From positions 1 through 16,339 of the forward strand of contig DKBS01000097.1 of the NCBI GenBank assembly GCA_002451275.1: 16,339 bases of DNA, in the 5' to 3' direction. Made by a program: the position numbers and the translations under genes. Source of the DNA: Planctomycetaceae bacterium UBA6894. Its GTDB lineage: Bacteria > Planctomycetota > Planctomycetia > Gemmatales > Gemmataceae. The notes under the pieces were generated by a model. That model saw nothing but the letters and a program-made list of their open reading frames with translations. It was not told the DNA's origin and did no database searches. Positions 1-7,179 of the stretch are shown here, piece after piece (position 1 is the stretch's first letter; every line of letters starts with the position of its first letter).

Positions 1-506
1 TCGACCGTTTTCAGTTTGTTGTCAGCGATATCCTTGCGGCCTTTGGAGGCCTCTTCCCATTGCTTGGGCCCGTTGGTTTCGAGCAGGCGCGAGCAGTTCA
101 CATGGCCCACGACCTTGGCCCCCACGCGCGCCCACACGGTGTTGCCATAGGCGTGGTCGCCATGGTGGTGGGTGTCGAGCACATATTTGATCGGCTTGTC
201 GGTGGTTTTGCGGATGGCGGCCACCACATCCTCCGCCTCCTTGGGGAAATTGGCGTCGATCACCACCACGTAGTCCTTGAAGACCACCCAGATGTTGTTG
301 CAGCCGCCGAAAGGGACGGACATGTCGGTGGCGCTGATGGATGCGTAGCGGAAAAAGACCCCCGGGGCCATTTCCACCACATCGTTGAACTGCATAGCAG
401 GGATTTGTTTTTCCTGTACTGCCTGAATTGCCCCGCTGATCCATGCTGCCAAAATGCAGCCGGTAACGGCCACGGTTGCCACCAACCATTGAGAGATGCC
501 ACGCAT
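1..506 (-). CDS. Exported metallo-beta-lactamase-fold hydrolase (partial, C-terminus outside window)
   Basis: The minus-strand frame opens at an ATG (504-506) and stays open to the window edge, giving the first 168 residues. The metal-binding HxHxDH motif of the MBL fold is present as THHHGDHAYGN, with H113, H115, D117 and H118. It follows the usual strand 'YVVVIDANFPKEAE' at about residues 79-92. The N-terminus is hydrophobic (about residues 7-29) and should direct export. V-T-G-C at 14-17 resembles a lipobox, but the hydrophobic run continues past the cysteine, so a lipoprotein is only a possibility. GGAG lies 8 nt before the ATG and supports this start. The substrate cannot be told: the family includes beta-lactamases, glyoxalase II-like and quinoprotein-relay proteins. 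The gene is divergent from rpmB. The remaining metal ligands lie outside the window. Confidence 0.87.
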   Translation of the reverse strand, partial: MRGISQWLVATVAVTGCILAAWISGAIQAVQEKQIPAMQFNDVVEMAPGVFFRYASISATDMSVPFGGCNNIWVVFKDYVVVIDANFPKEAEDVVAAIRKTTDKPIKYVLDTHHHGDHAYGNTVWARVGAKVVGHVNCSRLLETNGPKQWEEASKGRKDIADNKLKTV

Positions 507-742
507 TGGGGGTTCTCCGATGCCTCTACGCTTGGGCCTTGCCCGGTTTCAGATGCTTGGAACCCAGCTTGACCGGCTTTTGGGGTGGAGGCAAACGGTT
601 TTTTGGCCGATTCTGGGTGTGTTTGCGGGTGAAAGCACCCGGATTGTATGCCGCCGGACACCCCCGCCCGGGCCCGAGTCATCTTGTTCCAAACGCTGTT
701 TTTGGTAAGGTGGGGGTTCGATTCGAGCACGAGGAAGATCCG
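507..742. other. Divergent intergenic region between MBL gene and rpmB
   Basis: This 236-bp region must hold the promoters for both flanking genes. A short perfect hairpin lies at 626-641 (CGGGTG, loop AAAG, CACCCG). It has no T-run after it, so it is not an obvious terminator. A weak plus-strand promoter candidate is TTGTTC at 684-689 and TAAGGT at 706-711 with a 16-bp spacer. Frames crossing this region look like chance open frames in GC-rich DNA and I see no gene here. Confidence 0.4.
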
Positions 743-997
743 ATGTCGAAGAAGTGTGATAACTGCGGCAAGGGCCCCATTGTCGGCAACCAGTACACCA
801 AGCGCGGCAAGCCCAAGTATTTGGGTGGCAACGGCGTGAAAGTGACCGGCAAGCACCTGCGTCGGTTCCTTCCCAACCTGCAGCGCATGCAGGTTCAGGT
901 GGGCGGATCGGTGGAAACCCTGCGGGTTTGCACCCAGTGCATCCGTTCCGGGCTGGTCAAGCGCCCGGTCAAGCGCAAGCCCTTCCAACCCGCTTGA
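743..997 (+). CDS. rpmB: 50S ribosomal protein L28
   Basis: The product is an 84-residue L28 protein of the large ribosomal subunit. It begins MSKKCDNCGKGPIVGNQY and contains the KVTGKHLRRFLPNLQ core and a basic C-terminus (VKRPVKRKPF). C5/C8 and C63/C66 form two CxxC pairs, the zinc-ribbon (C+) version of L28. Length and order match the family. A longer in-frame extension upstream is open, but the ATG at 743 is preceded by AGGAAG at normal spacing and starts exactly at the conserved N-terminus. The gene is the first of three on the plus strand. gatC begins 11 bp after its stop, so co-transcription is very likely. Confidence 0.95.
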   Translation: MSKKCDNCGKGPIVGNQYTKRGKPKYLGGNGVKVTGKHLRRFLPNLQRMQVQVGGSVETLRVCTQCIRSGLVKRPVKRKPFQPA

Positions 998-1008
998 TTT
1001 CCCCAGCC

Positions 1009-1296
1009 ATGAGCTTGGAACTGGATCAGGTACGCTGGGTGGCCCATCTTTCCCGCTTGGAGCTTTCCGAGCAGGAACTGTCGAGCCTTGGCGGCCAGCT
1101 GGCATCCATCGTGAAATATGTCGATCAGCTGCGCGCAGTGAACACCGAGGGTGTTGAGCCAATGGCCCACGCCCTCGATTTGGTCAATGTGCTGCGCGAC
1201 GATGTTCCTGTGCCGTCTTTGCCGGTGGCCGAGGCATTGGCCAATGCGCCTGCCCGTGCGGGCGATCACTTCGCCGTTCCCGCCGTGCTGGACTGA
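1009..1296 (+). CDS. gatC: Asp-tRNA(Asn)/Glu-tRNA(Gln) amidotransferase subunit C
   Basis: The product is a 95-residue GatC, the small subunit that wraps around GatA and stabilises the GatCAB complex. The complex converts mischarged Glu-tRNA(Gln) or Asp-tRNA(Asn) to the glutaminyl or asparaginyl form in the cytoplasm. Family landmarks are VRWVAHLSRLELSEQE near the N-terminus, the EGVEPMAHALD segment in the middle (about residues 47-57) and LRDDVP after it. The ATG at 1009 is chosen because it begins at the conserved N-terminus. An upstream ATG at 928 lies inside rpmB and would add an unrelated 27-residue extension. No clear Shine-Dalgarno precedes the start, so translation may depend on coupling with rpmB. 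gatA follows after 21 bp. Confidence 0.94.
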   Translation: MSLELDQVRWVAHLSRLELSEQELSSLGGQLASIVKYVDQLRAVNTEGVEPMAHALDLVNVLRDDVPVPSLPVAEALANAPARAGDHFAVPAVLD

Positions 1297-1317
1297 CCTA
1301 ACCCGGATTTTCTCACC

Positions 1318-2799
1318 ATGTCCCTCGACCATGCCGCCTTGGTTCGCCTTTCCGCCAGCGACCTGGTGGGCAAACTGCAACGCGGCGAGGTCAAATCGGC
1401 CGAGCTGGCTCAGGCCTTTCTGGCCGCCTGCGACCGGCACGAGCCAACCATCAAGGCTTTCCTGCATCTCGACCGTCAGGCAATCTTGGACGCCGCTGAG
1501 CGTTCTGATGCCCGCCGCAAGGCCGGTGAAAAACTCGGGATCCTGGCCGGGCTGCCCATCGCCATCAAGGACAACCTGTGCCAGAAGGGTGTGCCCACCA
1601 CCTGTGCCAGCAAGATCCTCCAAGGCTTCAAGCCCCCCTACAGCGCAACCGTGGTCGAGCGACTGGATGGCGCGGGCGCGGTTTGCTTCGGCAAAACCAA
1701 CCTCGACGAGTTCGCTATGGGCTCGTCCACGGAAAACAGCGCCTACCAAACCACCCGCAACCCGTGGGATCCCGCCCGTATTCCCGGTGGCAGCTCCGGT
1801 GGCAGTGCCGCCGCAGTGGCGGGGTGTCTGGCACCCCTTTCTCTAGGTTCGGACACAGGTGGTTCCATCCGCCAGCCCGCCAGCCTGTGTGGCATTGTGG
1901 GCCTGAAGCCCACCTATGGTCTGGTCAGCCGCTACGGCTTGGTGGCGTTTGCCAGCTCGCTCGACCAGATCGGACCGTTTTCGCACGATGTGACCGGCTG
2001 CGCGCTGCTGCTGCAGGCGATCGTCGGCCATGACGGCCGTGACAGTATCAGCGTCAACCAACCGGTTCCCGACTACCTGGCCGACCTCGACAAGCCCCTG
2101 GCCGGCCTGCGTGTGGGTGTGGCCCGCGAGTTTTTCGGCGAGGGGCTGGACCCCCAGGTGGAAAAGGCCGTCCGCGCCGCCTTGGATGTGTACAAGAGCC
2201 AGGGCGCGACCATCGTCGATGTCTCGCTGCCCACCAGCCCCCATGCCGTGGCCACCTACTACCTGGTGGCCACGGCCGAGGCATCCAGCAACCTGGCCCG
2301 ATTCGATGGTGTGCGCTATGGCCACCGCACGGCCCGGAAGGGCAACCTGATCGAGCAGTACTGCCGGAGCCGCGGCGAGGGATTCGGCGCCGAGGTGAAG
2401 CGCCGTATCATGCTGGGCACCTACGCGCTTTCCAGCGGCTATATCGATGCCTATTATCTGCAGTCGCTGAAGGTGCGCCGGCTGATCCTGGAGGACTTCC
2501 AGAAGGTGTTCAGCCAGTGCGATGTGCTGGCGGGCCCCACAGCGCCCACCGCCGCCTTCAAGGTGGGTGAGAAGTCGTCCGACCCGCTGGCGATGTACCT
2601 GAGCGACATCTACACGATCAGTTGCAACCTGGCCGGGATCAGCGGCATCAGCATCCCCTGCGGCTTCACCGACAACGGTCTGCCGATCGGCCTGCAAATG
2701 CAGGGGCCGCAGTTTGCCGAAAGCACGCTGCTGCGCGCCGCGCGCATGCACGAGAAAGCCACCGACTGGCACACCCGCCGGCCGGCGCTAGTGGGTTGA
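1318..2799 (+). CDS. gatA: Asp-tRNA(Asn)/Glu-tRNA(Gln) amidotransferase subunit A
   Basis: The product is a 493-residue GatA, the glutaminase subunit of GatCAB. It hydrolyses glutamine and channels ammonia to GatB. The amidase-signature triad is complete: Lys84 in GLPIAIKDN, cis-Ser159 in PGGSSGGSAAAVA, and the nucleophile Ser183 in SDTGGSIRQPAS. The spacings (75 and 24 residues) are those of the family. The C-terminal part carries GPTAPTAAF and ISGISIPCGF, both typical. Full length is normal. No strong Shine-Dalgarno is seen before the ATG, as for gatC. gatB is not in the window, so the three subunits are not encoded together here. A strong hairpin terminator lies 20 bp after the stop. Confidence 0.97.
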   Translation: MSLDHAALVRLSASDLVGKLQRGEVKSAELAQAFLAACDRHEPTIKAFLHLDRQAILDAAERSDARRKAGEKLGILAGLPIAIKDNLCQKGVPTTCASKILQGFKPPYSATVVERLDGAGAVCFGKTNLDEFAMGSSTENSAYQTTRNPWDPARIPGGSSGGSAAAVAGCLAPLSLGSDTGGSIRQPASLCGIVGLKPTYGLVSRYGLVAFASSLDQIGPFSHDVTGCALLLQAIVGHDGRDSISVNQPVPDYLADLDKPLAGLRVGVAREFFGEGLDPQVEKAVRAALDVYKSQGATIVDVSLPTSPHAVATYYLVATAEASSNLARFDGVRYGHRTARKGNLIEQYCRSRGEGFGAEVKRRIMLGTYALSSGYIDAYYLQSLKVRRLILEDFQKVFSQCDVLAGPTAPTAAFKVGEKSSDPLAMYLSDIYTISCNLAGISGISIPCGFTDNGLPIGLQMQGPQFAESTLLRAARMHEKATDWHTRRPALVG

Positions 2800-2818
2800 G
2801 TTCGAGCTCCTGAATAAG

Positions 2819-2860
2819 CCATGAAAAAAGCCCGGCCAGAAAGCCGGGCTTTTTTCATGG
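2819..2860. terminator. Bidirectional rho-independent terminator between gatA and the Dabb gene
   Basis: There is a perfect inverted repeat with 18-bp arms (2819-2836 and 2843-2860) and a 6-nt loop, CAGAAA. The core is GCCCGGC/GCCGGGC flanked by A6 on the left and T6 on the right, so it reads as a GC stem plus U-tract on both strands. It sits between the convergent gatA (plus) and Dabb gene (minus). The small open frames read across it, with MKKAR...RAFF-like products, are artefacts of the palindrome. Confidence 0.92.
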
Positions 2861-2883
2861 CTGGGATGGACCGGCTGGCCGGA

Positions 2884-3273
2884 TCACTTCACCCAGTAAT
2901 CAAACACCACCACCTTTTCCCGGCGGGTTTTGACGATGTCCACATAGGCCTGGTGCGCCGGGTGGGCGATGTAGGCGTCCAGGTCTTCCATGCTCTTGAA
3001 GGTGAGCACGAATGAGTGGGTCAGGCCCTCGCTCTTGCCTTCCTTGCTGACATTGGTGCCGGCCTCGTAACCGATGATGCCGGGGACCTTGGAAGGCAGG
3101 GCGTTGAAGGCTTGAATGACCTCGTCGATCTGCTCCTTGGTGAGGCTGTCCTTGAACTTGTAGAGCACGATGTGTTTCAGCACGGGTTTTTCTCCTTGTT
3201 GGGCGTCGGCACGGTCTGACAGGATCATTCCGGCGAACGCGATCACACAGGCCACGGTTGCAAGGCGGAACAT
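2884..3273 (-). CDS. Exported Dabb-domain (stress-responsive A/B barrel) protein
   Basis: The product is a 129-residue protein with an N-terminal signal peptide (about residues 1-24, cleavage near DRADA-Q) and one Dabb domain, an alpha/beta dimeric ferredoxin-like barrel. Typical landmarks are LKHIVLYKFKDSLTKEQID, then FNALPSKVPGIIGYEAGTN, and SFVLTFKSMEDLDAYIAHPAHQAYV. Dabb proteins are small dimers with varied roles and the substrate is unknown here. The exported form suggests an envelope location. GGAGGG lies 6 nt upstream of the ATG and fixes the start. The gene is convergent with gatA across a shared terminator and divergent from the amidohydrolase (158 bp between starts). Confidence 0.9.
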   Translation of the reverse strand: MFRLATVACVIAFAGMILSDRADAQQGEKPVLKHIVLYKFKDSLTKEQIDEVIQAFNALPSKVPGIIGYEAGTNVSKEGKSEGLTHSFVLTFKSMEDLDAYIAHPAHQAYVDIVKTRREKVVVFDYWVK

Positions 3274-3431
3274 GGCTTACCCTCCGGGATGAGGGGCTGG
3301 ACCGGCGATGACGGGTTTGACCAGCCATGGTACCCGAAAAACCGGCCCAACGCCCGGCCCGGCAAAGGTTTGCGCCCCAGCCTCCATCCGCCTACCATCA
3401 AGGCTTGCCTTTCCGCCCAAGGGAGCACCCC

Positions 3432-6038
3432 ATGACCGCTCTAGCCGCACTGACCCTGGCCCTGTTTTCGGGTGGCCAGCCTGGCCCTGAAACCATCGCC
3501 TTCACCAACGCCCGCATTCACCCGGTGGACGGGCCGGTCATAGAGCGCGGCACGCTGGTGGTGCGGGACGGCAAAATTGTGGCCGTGGGAGACCTGCCGG
3601 CTCCCGCCGGTGCCCGGGTGGTGGACTGCGCGGGCAAGGTGATCATCCCCGGCCTGGTGGATACCCACTCCCACCTGGGCATCTTCAGCCGGCCGGGTGT
3701 CTCGGCCAACAGCGATGGCAACGAGGGCTCCGGCCCGATCCAGCCCGCCTTGCGTGCCCTCGACGCGGTCACTCCCGATGACCCCGGCATCCGCATGGCA
3801 CTGGCCGGCGGTCTGACCACCGTGAACATCATGCCCGGAAGCGGCAACGCCATTGGCGGCCAGACCGTGTATGTGAAACTGCGCGGCAACACCATCGAGG
3901 CGATGCGTGTGACCGGCGAGACCGTCCTGGGCGGTCTGAAGATGGCCAACGGGGAAAACCCGAAGGGGTTCAACTTCACCAGCCGCAAGGCGGCACCAGC
4001 CACCCGCATGAAAACCTACGCCCTGCAGAGGGAGCAGTTTTTGAAGGCGCGCGAGTATCAGGCGAAATGTGCCGCCTACCAGAAAAAGAAGGCGGATGAT
4101 CCCAAGGCCGCAGCCCCCGACCGCGATCTGGCCATGGAACCGCTGGTCGAGGTGCTGGAGCGCAAGCGCACGGTGCACTTCCACTGCCACCGGGCCGATG
4201 ACCTGATGAGCGCGCTGCGTCTGGCCGAGGAATTCGGCTTCGAGATCGTGCTGCAGCACGCCAGCGAGGGTCACAGGGTGGTGGAGGAGCTGGCCGCGAA
4301 AAAGGCCAATGTCTCGCTGACGCTTGTGGAGGCCCCCGGTGGCAAGGCCGAGGTGGTGCAACTGATCGAGGAGAACGCCGCCACCCTGGCCAAGGCCGGG
4401 GTGCGGGTGGCCATCAACACCGACGACCCGGTGACCGAGTCACGCTTCTACCTGCGGACCGGCGCCATCGCCGTGCGCGGCGGGCTGAGTGAGGCGGAGG
4501 CCCTGAAGGCCATGACCATCCACCCCGCCGCCATGCTGCACCTCGACCATCGGCTCGGTTCGCTCAAAGCCGGCAAGGATGCCGATTTCGTGGTGCTTTC
4601 CGGCAGCCCGTTCAGTGTCTACACCCAGGTGCTGGAAACCTGGATCGACGGCAAGCGGCTTTTCGCGCGGGAGAACAACCAGGACGCCCGCTACCAGGCG
4701 GGCGGCTTCGCGCTGCGCCCCGGGGATGAACGGTGGCCCGGAGTCGTCGAACCGGCCAAGGCACCGCCCCCGGCGTTGGTGGAGGGACCGGTTCCCAAGG
4801 GGCCGTTGCCCGATCGGTATGCTGTGCGCGCCGGTCGGCTATTCAATGGCGACCGGTTCATCGACAACGCGGTGGTAGTGGTCAACCAAGGCAAGATCGA
4901 GGCGGTAGGGCCGGCCAGCCAGGTGCCGGTTCCGGCGGGGATTCCGGTGATGACCGCCGTGGAGGTCACCCCCGGGCTGATCGACGCGCACGGTTGTGCC
5001 GGCCTTTCGGGCGGCCTGAATGTCCCGGCAGACCAGGACCAGGACGAGGCGACCGACCCCAACACCGCCGAAGTGCGGGTGCTGGATGGCTTCAACCCGG
5101 ATGACGGCCTGCTGGAGTTTTTGCGCCGGCAGGGCATCACCGTGGTGCACGCCACGCCGGGCCGGAAAAACGCCATTGCCGGACAGTCGGGAATCTTCCT
5201 GGCCCAGGGCCGGGCCGCGGAAAAGATGGCCCTGCGCCCGCAGGCCATGCTGGTGATGAACCTGGGCGAATCGGCCAAGGATTCGTACCCGGGCAAGTTG
5301 ACCACCCGCATGGGCACCGCCGCCCTGATCCGCCAGGCCCTGCAACAGGGCAAGGCGCATGCGGAGAAGCCCGCGGACAAGGACAAGCCCGCGACCCCCA
5401 ATCCCAAACTGGATGCGTTGGGCGCAGCAGCCACGGGGAAGATGCCGGTGCTGATCGCCGCGCATCGGGCGGATGACATACTGACTGCCTTGCGGCTGAA
5501 GCAGGAGTTCAACCTCGACATGCGGCTGGCCCTGGGCACGGAAGCCTACCTGGTGCTGGACCAGGTGAAGGCCGCTGGTGTGCCGGTATTCCTGCACCCA
5601 CCCATGCAGCGACTGGCCTCATCGATGGAGACGCTCCACAGCTTTTCAGGGTCGGCCCGGGTGCTGAAGGCCGCCGGGATACCCTTCGCGCTGGGCAGCG
5701 CCTTTGAGGGCTATGTGCCCAAGATTCGCAACATCCGCAGCGAAGCCGCCATGGCGGCGGCGAACGGCCTGTCCCGGGAAGACGCGCTGGCCTCGGTCAC
5801 CTACGGGGCCGCCAAGCTTCTGGGCATCGAGGCCAGCCGCGGGGCCATCGCCCCCGGCCGCCCCGCTGACCTGGTGCTGTACGATGGCGACCCGCTGGAA
5901 AGCTTCACCCATGTCACGCACACGGTGCTGGATGGCCGGGTGGTGTACAGCCGCGCGGAGTACCTGGAACTGCCGCTGAACCGCCGCGGGCTGCAACTGT
6001 CCGGCGGTGTGGGCGGCGGGTGTTGCCTGGGTTGGTGA
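3432..6038 (+). CDS. Exported tandem amidohydrolase (imidazolonepropionase-like), second domain degenerate
   Basis: The product is an 868-residue protein with a short hydrophobic N-terminus (about residues 2-13) and two amidohydrolase modules. Module 1 (about 20-450) starts with the beta-sandwich IAFTNARIHPVDG and has the metal motif GLVDTHSH (H79, H81). Further histidines lie at H249/H251/H253 in HFHCHRADD and at H276/H281 in LQHASEGH, and the acidic ligand is in INTDDP (D331/D332). It closes with the usual LGSLKAGKDADFVVLSGSP. Module 2 (about 480-860) repeats this layout, but HxH has become AHGC (only H520), only H678 of the HFHCH cluster remains, and the next His and the Asp are gone (LGTEA, GSAFEG). 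Module 1 should be a metal-dependent hydrolase of unknown substrate, and module 2 probably structural. The start at 3432 has GGGAG 7 nt upstream; a longer in-frame version from 3327 would bury the signal sequence. Confidence 0.88.
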   Translation: MTALAALTLALFSGGQPGPETIAFTNARIHPVDGPVIERGTLVVRDGKIVAVGDLPAPAGARVVDCAGKVIIPGLVDTHSHLGIFSRPGVSANSDGNEGSGPIQPALRALDAVTPDDPGIRMALAGGLTTVNIMPGSGNAIGGQTVYVKLRGNTIEAMRVTGETVLGGLKMANGENPKGFNFTSRKAAPATRMKTYALQREQFLKAREYQAKCAAYQKKKADDPKAAAPDRDLAMEPLVEVLERKRTVHFHCHRADDLMSALRLAEEFGFEIVLQHASEGHRVVEELAAKKANVSLTLVEAPGGKAEVVQLIEENAATLAKAGVRVAINTDDPVTESRFYLRTGAIAVRGGLSEAEALKAMTIHPAAMLHLDHRLGSLKAGKDADFVVLSGSPFSVYTQVLETWIDGKRLFARENNQDARYQAGGFALRPGDERWPGVVEPAKAPPPALVEGPVPKGPLPDRYAVRAGRLFNGDRFIDNAVVVVNQGKIEAVGPASQVPVPAGIPVMTAVEVTPGLIDAHGCAGLSGGLNVPADQDQDEATDPNTAEVRVLDGFNPDDGLLEFLRRQGITVVHATPGRKNAIAGQSGIFLAQGRAAEKMALRPQAMLVMNLGESAKDSYPGKLTTRMGTAALIRQALQQGKAHAEKPADKDKPATPNPKLDALGAAATGKMPVLIAAHRADDILTALRLKQEFNLDMRLALGTEAYLVLDQVKAAGVPVFLHPPMQRLASSMETLHSFSGSARVLKAAGIPFALGSAFEGYVPKIRNIRSEAAMAAANGLSREDALASVTYGAAKLLGIEASRGAIAPGRPADLVLYDGDPLESFTHVTHTVLDGRVVYSRAEYLELPLNRRGLQLSGGVGGGCCLGW

Positions 6039-6089
6039 GGGCCGGGTTGGCATAGTTTTTAGTGTGATGGACCTTGAGGGGAAGAATCC

Positions 6090-6920
6090 ATGCTCGCCGC
6101 TGTCATCGCCTTGGCTTTTTGCGCCGAACCGAAGCTGCCTGACCTGAAGGCCCTGCTGGTCACCGGCGGCTGTTGTCATGATTACGAGACGCAGAAGCTG
6201 ATCATCACGGAGGGCACCTCCGCCCGAGCCGGCATCCAGTGGGTGGTGGTGCACCAGGGCGGCACATCCACCTCCAGCAAGATTCCGCTGTATGAAAAGG
6301 CCGAATGGTACAAGGGCTTCGACATCGTTGTCCACAACGAGTGCTTCTCCGATGCCAAGGATCCCAAGTGGACGGAAACCATCGTCAAGCCCCACCGCGA
6401 CGGCCTGCCCGGCGTGCTGATCCACTGCGGCATGCACTGCTACCGCGATGGCACCGGCGAGTGGTTCAAGTTCTGCGGGGTCACCTCCCACCGACATGGC
6501 GCCCACTACCCCTTTGAGGTGGTGCCCACCCGGGCGGCGGGCAAGGATCACCCCATCCTGGCGAAGTTTCCCGCCACCTGGAAAACACCCAAGGGTGAGC
6601 TGTACCAAGTAGTGGCCCAGGGTGACCAATGCGTGCCGCTGGCCACCGCCAAAAGCCGCGAAACCAAGAATGATGAGGTGTGCGTGTGGACCAACACCTT
6701 CGGCAAGGGCCGGGTCTTCGGCACCACCATCGGCCACTACAACGAGGAATTGGCCGACCCCGTGTTCCTGGACATGCTCACCCGCGGCATGCTGTGGGCC
6801 TGTGACAAGCCGGTTGAGGATTACCTGAAACCTTTTGACGCCAGCAAAACCAAATTCCGTTGGGAGAAGGCATCCGAGACCAAGGAACCCCCGAAAGCAG
6901 GCGCCACAGGCGGCAAGTAA
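6090..6920 (+). CDS. Exported ThuA-like domain protein
   Basis: The product is a 276-residue protein with a short hydrophobic leader (MLAAVIALAFCAEP) followed by a ThuA-like domain, a class I glutamine-amidotransferase-like fold. Landmarks include KALLVTGGCCHDYE at the first strand, FDIVVHNECFSD, GVLIHCGMHCYRD, the HPIL segment, and VWTNTFGKGRVFGTTIGHYNEE near the end. The family is named for trehalose utilisation. Secreted members are common in Planctomycetota, where the role is mostly uncharacterised. GAGGGG precedes the ATG at 9 nt. The gene starts 51 bp after the amidohydrolase on the same strand, so they may be co-transcribed. The C-terminus is a short charged, proline-rich tail. The function is not known with confidence. 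Confidence 0.88.
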   Translation: MLAAVIALAFCAEPKLPDLKALLVTGGCCHDYETQKLIITEGTSARAGIQWVVVHQGGTSTSSKIPLYEKAEWYKGFDIVVHNECFSDAKDPKWTETIVKPHRDGLPGVLIHCGMHCYRDGTGEWFKFCGVTSHRHGAHYPFEVVPTRAAGKDHPILAKFPATWKTPKGELYQVVAQGDQCVPLATAKSRETKNDEVCVWTNTFGKGRVFGTTIGHYNEELADPVFLDMLTRGMLWACDKPVEDYLKPFDASKTKFRWEKASETKEPPKAGATGGK

Positions 6921-7179
6921 ATAGTGAATACGATATACTTGTCTGATTTTATTGTTTCGAAATTCCCTTGATTTTTACAAAAGTCGCACCTAGAAAGCTT
7001 ACGAATCTGTAATAGGTTCGTGGGCGGGCGGAGCTCTGCTCATTTCTTTCTACGGATGAGAAAGTCGCATCCCGCTCACGGCACCGGTCCTTGCGCGGGC
7101 CGGGGTTGGTTTCAGGATGGCCCTTACTCCCCGGTCGTAGTCAGTGGTGGTGGTGTTCGGGGCCTCCTCGGGGTAGCCA
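6921..7179. other. Intergenic region with AT-rich island upstream of exporter operon
   Basis: This 259-bp region separates the ThuA gene from the ABC gene. Its first ~95 bp (6921-7015) are clearly AT-rich against GC-rich surroundings. A near-palindrome lies at 7001-7021 (ACGAATC and GGTTCGT, one mismatch in seven). A 9-bp direct repeat, AAAGTCGCA, occurs at 6980-6988 and 7061-7069. No convincing coding frame or terminator hairpin is seen. Confidence 0.5.
6968..6996 (+). promoter_or_regulatory. Candidate sigma70-type promoter for the ABC-HlyD-TolC operon
   Basis: TTGATT (6968-6973) and TAGAAA (6991-6996) are separated by 17 bp inside the AT-rich island. Each matches the -35/-10 consensus at four of six positions. 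This is a weak pattern match. The leader to the ABC start would be about 180 nt. Confidence 0.3.

Noticed and set aside
260..1162. Minus-strand open frame (300 codons) over the MBL gene, rpmB and gatC
   Set aside because: It crosses three well-supported genes in the wrong frame or strand. The MBL motif is found only in the frame starting at 506.
1843..2772. Minus-strand open frame (309 codons) inside gatA
   Set aside because: It is antisense to a gatA with complete catalytic triad, with no independent support.
2821..3015. Small plus-strand open frame starting in the hairpin after gatA
   Set aside because: Its start is part of the terminator palindrome and the rest is antisense to the Dabb gene.
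3441..4361. Minus-strand open frame (306 codons) inside the amidohydrolase
   Set aside because: It is antisense to conserved metal-binding motifs, and its Gly/His-rich composition looks like a shadow frame.
5646..6737. Minus-strand open frame (363 codons) across the amidohydrolase end and ThuA gene
   Set aside because: It spans two real genes and their intergenic gap in antisense, and the protein shows no recognisable motif.
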